11,126 nt of DNA, taken from RGIG1828 sp045586905 (lineage in GTDB: Bacteria > Bacillota > Clostridia > UMGS1810). The notes beneath the pieces were generated by a model, which did no database searches, had not been told where the DNA came from, and saw nothing but the letters and a program-made list of their open reading frames with translations. The stretch's first letter is position 1. Every line of letters begins with the position of its first letter. The stretch is taken from assembly GCA_045586905.1 (NCBI GenBank), contig JAZNBF010000095.1, positions 1-11,126 of the forward strand. The letters run 5' to 3'. Below, piece by piece: positions 8,110-11,126 of this stretch. The translations under genes were made by a program, and so were the position numbers.

Positions 8110-8859
8110 ATGGATTACTATGACCAGATTTTTAAACGCAAATCTTTCCACATATTCAGAGGCGCAGGCACACTTGCCGATGCCGAGCTTCGTGATGTTG
8201 AAAACTTTATAAAAAACGTCAGGTCTCTGAATGACAAAATTAAAACTGAAATCATCATTGTTCCTCAAAACGAAACAAACTGCCGATGCGGTGGTGAGTA
8301 TTGTATTTTATTTTACAGCGAATCAAAAGACGGATATTTAAGAAATATCGGATATATGGGTGAACAGATTGATTTGTATCTTGCTTCAAAAAACATAGGT
8401 GCGCTATGGTTTGGCATTGGATCTCCTAAGAAGAGACAATTAAACGGTCTGGATTATGTAATTATGATATCCATCGCAAAGATGCCTGAAGATAAATTTC
8501 GCAAAGATATGTTCAAATCGAAGCGAAAACCCATCTGTGAAATATGGAAAGGTGACACATTGGGGGTGGCAGAGATTGCCCGTTTTTCCCCAAGCGCATG
8601 TAATTCTCAGCCATGGATTGTAGAGAATGAAGGGGCTAATTTGAGGGTTTTCAGAGATAAAAAATCTGCCAGGATAGGCATGATACCTGTTTCAAATTTA
8701 AGGTATTACAACAGAATAGATATTGGTATATTTCTATTTATTCTTGAAACCTGTCTTGCACATGAAGATTATAAATACAAGAGGATCTTATTTGAAGACT
8801 CATCAGGTGACGATACAAGAAAAACTTTAGTTGCCAAATATATCTTTACTAAAGAGTGA
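8110..8859 (+). CDS. Nitroreductase-family protein (TM1586-like)
   Basis: A 249-residue flavin-binding nitroreductase-fold protein, most like the compact single-chain TM1586 group, in which two half-domains are joined in one polypeptide. The N-terminal half begins YDQIFKRKSFHIFRG and contains MGEQIDLYLASKNIGALWFGIG (83-104). The second half starts around PICEIWKG (141-148) and has the FMN-site motif FSPSACNSQPW (159-169). Cofactor and substrate are inferred from the family only. A cysteine cluster CRCGGEYC (58-65) is unusual. The start is ATG 8110, with CAGGTGAT at 8098-8105; an earlier in-frame start at 7996 would lie inside the reductase gene and is rejected. It is 13 bases after the reductase and is the last gene before the terminator at 8872. 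Confidence 0.8.
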   Translation: MDYYDQIFKRKSFHIFRGAGTLADAELRDVENFIKNVRSLNDKIKTEIIIVPQNETNCRCGGEYCILFYSESKDGYLRNIGYMGEQIDLYLASKNIGALWFGIGSPKKRQLNGLDYVIMISIAKMPEDKFRKDMFKSKRKPICEIWKGDTLGVAEIARFSPSACNSQPWIVENEGANLRVFRDKKSARIGMIPVSNLRYYNRIDIGIFLFILETCLAHEDYKYKRILFEDSSGDDTRKTLVAKYIFTKE

Positions 8860-8871
8860 TTTTCGATTGAC

Positions 8872-8905
8872 AAAAAAGGATGTGACTGTGATCACATCCT
8901 TTTTT
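8872..8905 (+). terminator. Strong intrinsic terminator ending the MBOAT-to-nitroreductase run
   Basis: A perfect 14-bp inverted repeat: A6 plus GGATGTGA (8872-8885), loop CTGTGA, then TCACATCC plus T6 (8892-8905). The A-tract on the left and T-tract on the right make it a good terminator in both directions. It separates the preceding run from the AbrB-type gene's promoter, 19 bases further on. Confidence 0.9.
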
Positions 8906-8923
8906 AAGTTGATTCAGATACAG

Positions 8924-8952
8924 TTGACATTAGTAAAATAATGTGGTATGAT
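8924..8952 (+). promoter_or_regulatory. Near-consensus sigma-A promoter of the AbrB-glycosyltransferase unit
   Basis: TTGACA at 8924-8929 is a perfect -35 box. TATGAT at 8947-8952 is a one-mismatch -10 box after exactly 17 bases, with an extended-type TG at 8944-8945. Transcription should start near 8959, which puts the in-frame ATG at 8941 upstream of the transcript and excludes it as the start codon. Confidence 0.85.
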
Positions 8953-8962
8953 TATTCATACC
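8945..8962. promoter_or_regulatory. Candidate operator palindrome overlapping the -10 box
   Basis: GGTATGA (8945-8951) and TCATACC (8956-8962) form a perfect 7-bp inverted repeat around a 4-base centre. It covers the whole -10 box and the probable start point. A further TCATAC copy lies at 8965-8970, 9 bases from the TCATAC in the right arm. A protein bound here would block transcription; the AbrB-type product just downstream is the obvious candidate, by inference. Confidence 0.6.
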
Positions 8963-8970
8963 GGTCATAC

Positions 8971-8979
8971 AAAGAGGTG
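8971..8979 (+). promoter_or_regulatory. Ribosome binding site supporting a TTG start
   Basis: AAAGAGGTG ends six bases before TTG 8986, in frame with the AbrB-type domain. It lies downstream of the predicted transcription start, unlike the ATG at 8941. Confidence 0.7.
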
Positions 8980-8985
8980 TTTGAT

Positions 8986-9195
8986 TTGAATATATATAAC
9001 GAGAAATATGCATGGATGGTAAAAATTGGCGAAAAGGGACAGTTTGTTATACCGAAAGAGGCGAGAGAACTCTTTGACTTGCAACCCGGAGATGAGATTC
9101 TGGTTCTTGGCGATAAAGAAAGAGGGGTAGCGATTCTTCCGAAATCAAAACAACAAAGCTATATAAAACAAATCTTCAGTGATATAGAAGAGTAA
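8986..9195 (+). CDS. AbrB/SpoVT-type DNA-binding regulator, TTG start
   Basis: A 69-residue protein that is essentially one AbrB (swapped-hairpin) domain at residues about 11-53: VKIGEKGQFVIPKEARELFDLQPGDEILVL, with the signature GQFVIPKEAR and LQPGDE. A short charged helix (54-69) follows and may help multimerise. Such proteins bind DNA as dimers or tetramers. The TTG at 8986 is preferred because an ATG at 8941 lies upstream of the promoter's predicted transcript start, while AAAGAGGTG at 8971-8979 is correctly placed for the TTG. The glycosyltransferase gene follows after 15 bases, so the regulator likely controls its own promoter and that gene. No toxin-like gene follows, so a MazE-type antitoxin role is unlikely. 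Confidence 0.85.
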   Translation: MNIYNEKYAWMVKIGEKGQFVIPKEARELFDLQPGDEILVLGDKERGVAILPKSKQQSYIKQIFSDIEE

Positions 9196-9198
9196 ATT

Positions 9199-9205
9199 CA
9201 GGTGA
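9199..9205 (+). promoter_or_regulatory. Ribosome binding site that sets the glycosyltransferase start
   Basis: CAGGTGA ends five bases before ATG 9211. The in-frame GTG at 9202 is part of this site, so ATG 9211 is the preferred start. Confidence 0.7.
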
Positions 9206-9210
9206 AAAAT

Positions 9211-10386
9211 ATGAGCAAAATAGTTTTCTTTAACATTCCGGCTCAAGGACATACAAATCCCACTTTAGGTGTTGTGAGTGAACTTGTTTCACTCGGACAT
9301 GAGGTTTGGTACTATTCATATAACATCATTCGCGAAAAGATCGAGTCAACGGGAGCTAATTTTGTATCGTGCGACGATTATGACGCTGAGATGAAACTAA
9401 ATGCCAAGGAATCTGCACGTCTTGGAAATGATCTTGCTTTCTCTACAAAAATACTTGTCGATACGACTCTTTCACTCGATGATAAGGTGTGCAGAGAAAT
9501 GGAGGCACTCAGACCAGATTGCATTGTGGCAGATTCAATGGCAATCTGGGGTAAAGCTATTGCATTAAAGCTTGGCATACCTTTTGTTTCTTCAACCACA
9601 ACCTTTGCATTTAATCAGCATTCATCAAAGATTATGAAACAAGGTTTTGGAGATTTACTTAAAATGTTTTTGTCGATGCCAAAAACCTCAAAGCAAATAA
9701 GGAGACTGAAAGATAGGGGATATCCCGTAAAGAATATTCTAGATATCATCGGAAGTGATGACAATTCAAATACGGTTGTATACACCTCTACACATTTTCA
9801 GCCATGTGCAGATACTTTTTCAGAAAAGTATGCATTCGTTGGCCCGTCAATCCGACCTGCTACAACAAAAATAGAAAAAATTAAGGATAAACTTGTTTAT
9901 GTATCTATGGGAACTGTCAATACAGACATGTTGCATTTTTATAAGACTTGTATCAAAGCCTTCATGGAGACAGACTATCAGGTTATTATGTCAGTGGGTA
10001 GTTTTATTTCTATTGAAGATTTAGGAGTATTACCTGGAAACATATCGGTTTTTTCACATGTTGATCAGATCGCTGTTCTTCAAAAAGCAGATGTGTTCAT
10101 ATCTCACTGTGGAATGAACAGCGTAAGCGAAAGTTTGTATTTTGAGGTTCCACTTGTTATGGCTCCACAAACAACAGAACAAAAAGGCGTATGTCGTAGA
10201 GTGATTGAGCTTGGCGCAGGAATTAAACTTGACAAAATTGATGAAAATTGCATGAGAAATGCTATAAATCAGGTTTTTAATGATGATAGCTACAAGCGAA
10301 ATGCTGTCACTATTTCTGAAAGCTTTAAAAATTCATCGGGAGCTAAAGGTGCAGCTGATAAGATTATTAAGACTTTTAATGCTTGA
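9211..10386 (+). CDS. GT1 glycosyltransferase, macrolide-glycosyltransferase (MGT) type
   Basis: A 391-residue GT-B fold enzyme, usual for the bacterial MGT/UGT-like family, that transfers a sugar from a nucleotide donor (commonly UDP-glucose) to a small hydrophobic acceptor such as a macrolide, flavonoid or other natural product. The N-terminal acceptor domain has FFNIPAQGHTNPTLG with the catalytic-type His14 and the partner acid in VADSM (Asp108). The C-terminal donor domain shows VSMGT (231-235), FSHVDQIAVLQKADVFISHCG (His284 and His299) with GMNSVSESL, and PLVMAPQTTEQ (314-323), matching the sugar-donor signature. There is no signal peptide or membrane helix, so it is cytoplasmic. The regulator gene lies 15 bases upstream under a dedicated promoter. 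An antibiotic- or xenobiotic-inactivating role is plausible; the acceptor is not readable. Confidence 0.9.
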   Translation: MSKIVFFNIPAQGHTNPTLGVVSELVSLGHEVWYYSYNIIREKIESTGANFVSCDDYDAEMKLNAKESARLGNDLAFSTKILVDTTLSLDDKVCREMEALRPDCIVADSMAIWGKAIALKLGIPFVSSTTTFAFNQHSSKIMKQGFGDLLKMFLSMPKTSKQIRRLKDRGYPVKNILDIIGSDDNSNTVVYTSTHFQPCADTFSEKYAFVGPSIRPATTKIEKIKDKLVYVSMGTVNTDMLHFYKTCIKAFMETDYQVIMSVGSFISIEDLGVLPGNISVFSHVDQIAVLQKADVFISHCGMNSVSESLYFEVPLVMAPQTTEQKGVCRRVIELGAGIKLDKIDENCMRNAINQVFNDDSYKRNAVTISESFKNSSGAKGAADKIIKTFNA

Positions 10387-10415
10387 CAAACAACTCAATC
10401 TCTATTGAATTCAGT

Positions 10416-10424
10416 AAAGGTGAT
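10416..10424 (+). promoter_or_regulatory. Ribosome binding site deciding the MGMT-like start
   Basis: AAAGGTGAT ends three bases before ATG 10428 (its AAAGG core seven bases before). An earlier in-frame TTG at 10383 overlaps the glycosyltransferase stop and would add 15 residues without family similarity. Confidence 0.65.
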
Positions 10425-10427
10425 AAA

Positions 10428-10727
10428 ATGAACAGTTTTCAGAAAATTTACGAGGTAGTCAAGAGTATCCCTGAAGGAAAAGTTGCAACCTATGGTCAGG
10501 TAGCTATGCTTGCAGGAAATTCCCGTTGGTCGAGAGTTGTAGGCTACGCTCTTCATGTGAATCCTAAGTCGGGAATTATTCCCTGCCACAGAGTAGTAAA
10601 TCGTGAGGGCAGGGTTGCTCCCGGATTTGCCTTTGGCGGAGAAGGAGTGCAAAGACAGCTGCTCGAATCTGAGGGGATTATTTTTAAAACTGATGGAAGT
10701 ATAGATTTAGAGAAATATGGTATCTGA
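10428..10727 (+). CDS. Short MGMT-family protein (DNA-binding/methyltransferase domain only)
   Basis: A 99-residue protein equal to the C-terminal active-site domain of O6-alkylguanine-DNA alkyltransferase; the N-terminal domain found in Ada/Ogt is absent. Visible features are the helix-turn-helix stretch VATYGQVAMLAG (19-30, with Tyr22), the arginine-finger region SRVVGYALHVNP (Arg36), and the active-site motif IPCHRVV with Cys53. Because the cysteine is kept, it is not an alkyltransferase-like (ATL) protein of the tryptophan type, although it has the same short length. It could accept alkyl groups from guanine or act only as a lesion sensor. The start is ATG 10428. It lies 41 bases after the glycosyltransferase and is probably in the same transcript; a gene stub follows at 10748. 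Confidence 0.9.
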   Translation: MNSFQKIYEVVKSIPEGKVATYGQVAMLAGNSRWSRVVGYALHVNPKSGIIPCHRVVNREGRVAPGFAFGGEGVQRQLLESEGIIFKTDGSIDLEKYGI

Positions 10728-10747
10728 TTTTAGTGAGGAGGAATAAC

Positions 10748-10792
10748 ATGAGAACAAGAACTGAAGTGATAGATTTTTGCCGGAAATGTTAA
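10748..10792 (+). pseudogene. 14-codon stub, probable 5' remnant of a MmcQ/YjbR-family gene
   Basis: ATG 10748 has an excellent AGGAGG (10736-10741) six bases upstream, but the frame stops after MRTRTEVIDFCRKC. The opening MRTRTEVIDFC resembles, from memory, the start of MmcQ/YjbR-family proteins, which in Firmicutes can sit next to or fused with MGMT domains; that matches its position 20 bases after the MGMT-like gene. After the cysteine the similarity ends and the usual continuation (a YEDYPF-like segment) is absent in all frames I checked by eye. I read it as a gene cut by a deletion or insertion; a true short leader peptide is the alternative. Confidence 0.5.
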
Positions 10793-10794
10793 AA

Positions 10795-10821
10795 ACCTTT
10801 TGGTAGTGTTATAAAAAAGGT
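10795..10821 (+). terminator. Weak hairpin after the gene stub
   Basis: ACCTTTT (10795-10801) pairs with AAAAGGT (10815-10821) around a 13-base loop, followed by GTTTT. It could end the glycosyltransferase-MGMT transcript, but the AT-rich stem is weak. Confidence 0.3.
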
Positions 10822-10825
10822 GTTT

Positions 10826-10881
10826 TGGCACAAAAGGCGGGATTCGAACCTACGTGCTCTTTAAGGCAAACGCATTTCGAG
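10826..10881 (-). pseudogene. 3'-half fragment resembling tRNA-Ser(CGA)
   Basis: Read on the minus strand, this ends in an encoded CCA (10828-10826) with discriminator G. It has a T-loop TTCGAAT (10848-10842) inside GGTTCGAATCC, a long variable-arm-like stretch TTTGCC...GGCA-type region, and an anticodon loop CTCGAAA (10881-10875) with anticodon CGA (Ser). The upstream side breaks down: the expected 5' anticodon-stem strand should be ACGCA opposite TGCGT, but the sequence is AACAG, and no D-arm or 5' acceptor follows. The T-stem (GTAGG against CCCGC) also has an A-C mismatch and a G-T pair. So only a degenerate 3' half is present, not a working tRNA. Confidence 0.55.
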
Positions 10882-10960
10882 CTGTTAGACAGTCTTTTTA
10901 GATAGACGAAATAAGCGGAAGTTAAAGGAACTTAAAAAGCGATAAAAACCGCATAAAATA

Positions 10961-10994
10961 AGGGCTTTGAGGGGTTAAAATCCTTCAAAGCCTT
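10961..10994 (+). terminator. Long hairpin, possible terminator
   Basis: A 14-bp stem pairs AGGGCTTTGAGGGG (10961-10974) with TCCTTCAAAGCCTT (10981-10994) around a TTAAAA loop. Three of the pairs are G-U in the + strand RNA and would be A-C mismatches in the minus strand RNA, so the + strand transcript is the better folder. The T-tract after it (TGCTGTTCT) is poor. Confidence 0.4.
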
Positions 10995-11048
10995 TGCTGT
11001 TCTCGCATCTTTCGTATTGCCGCTTTTTGATGCATTTTTTGGGTTTTC

Positions 11049-11081
11049 GCTAGAAAAGTGCTAGAAAAATGTTAGAAAAAA
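11049..11081. repeat. Three tandem 11-bp direct repeats
   Basis: GCTAGAAAAGT, GCTAGAAAAAT and GTTAGAAAAAA follow each other without gaps, with 1-2 differences between neighbours. The 11-bp period is about one helical turn, so the three units face the same side of DNA, as expected of protein-binding iterons or recombinase arm sites. Confidence 0.75.
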
Positions 11082-11126
11082 TATATGGGTCGTTTTGGCG
11101 TTATTGAAATTCCTATGAATATATAG

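Larger units (their letters stand above)
10882..11126. other. Non-coding right end, possible edge of an integrated or decayed element
   Basis: About 245 bases with no convincing gene. It contains a 14-bp hairpin (10961-10994) and three tandem 11-bp repeats (11049-11081). The minus strand is open from 11060 to the stop at 10934-10932 (42 codons, including NTKDARTAKALKDFNPSKP) but has no start and an in-frame stop just upstream. Its position beside a tRNA half fragment suggests an element boundary; no integrase is visible before the window ends. Confidence 0.3.

Noticed and set aside
8941..8985. ATG 8941 as the start of the AbrB-type gene
   Set aside because: It lies upstream of the predicted transcription start and within the promoter and operator; the extra residues have no AbrB similarity.
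8986..9195. AbrB-type gene as a toxin-antitoxin antitoxin
   Set aside because: The following gene is a 391-residue glycosyltransferase, not a small toxin such as MazF, VapC or PemK.
11085..11126. Short + strand frame of 13 codons (MGRFGVIEIPMNI)
   Set aside because: No ribosome binding site and no recognisable similarity; expected by chance.

Overview
The window looks like a stretch of chromosome from a low-GC, probably gut-associated Clostridia (Bacillota). The reasons are the AT-rich coding sequence, strong AGGAGG-type ribosome binding sites, an RNase J gene, a Lys/Leu-rich lipoprotein signal with an acidic linker, and an MBOAT/DHHW acylation pair typical of Firmicutes. Nearly all genes lie on the + strand. 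I assign no species.

Region 1 (1-2477) is a tight housekeeping cluster: the 3' part of an RNase J gene that runs off the left edge, a classical WCGPCK thioredoxin, and an NADP-type short-chain dehydrogenase. Region 2 (2550-3299) is a single lipoprotein of unknown function with a terminator-like hairpin behind it. Region 3 (3332-8905) is a run of six closely spaced genes ending in a strong terminator. It starts with an MBOAT O-acyltransferase and its DHHW/AlgJ-like partner, which together probably O-acetylate an exported glycan. An esterase with an intact catalytic triad, a small two-helix membrane protein with a zinc-ribbon, a YghZ-like aldo/keto reductase and a TM1586-type nitroreductase follow.

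Region 4 (8924-10727) has its own near-consensus promoter with a palindrome laid over the -10 box. It drives a short AbrB-type regulator with a TTG start, then a macrolide-glycosyltransferase-like GT1 enzyme and a short MGMT-type protein that keeps the PCHR cysteine. The regulator-plus-glycosyltransferase layout suggests a small inducible unit for glycosylating a small molecule.

Region 5 (10728-11126) has no intact gene and looks like a rearrangement edge. It holds a 14-codon stub with an excellent ribosome binding site, probably the 5' end of a lost MmcQ/YjbR-family gene. It also has a minus-strand fragment resembling the 3' half of tRNA-Ser(CGA), with similarity stopping at the anticodon loop, then a long hairpin and three tandem 11-bp repeats. 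Together these suggest the scar or edge of an element inserted at a tRNA gene.

I see no CRISPR array, transposase or obvious defence system. The most interesting parts are the self-contained regulator/operator unit of region 4 and the broken right end.
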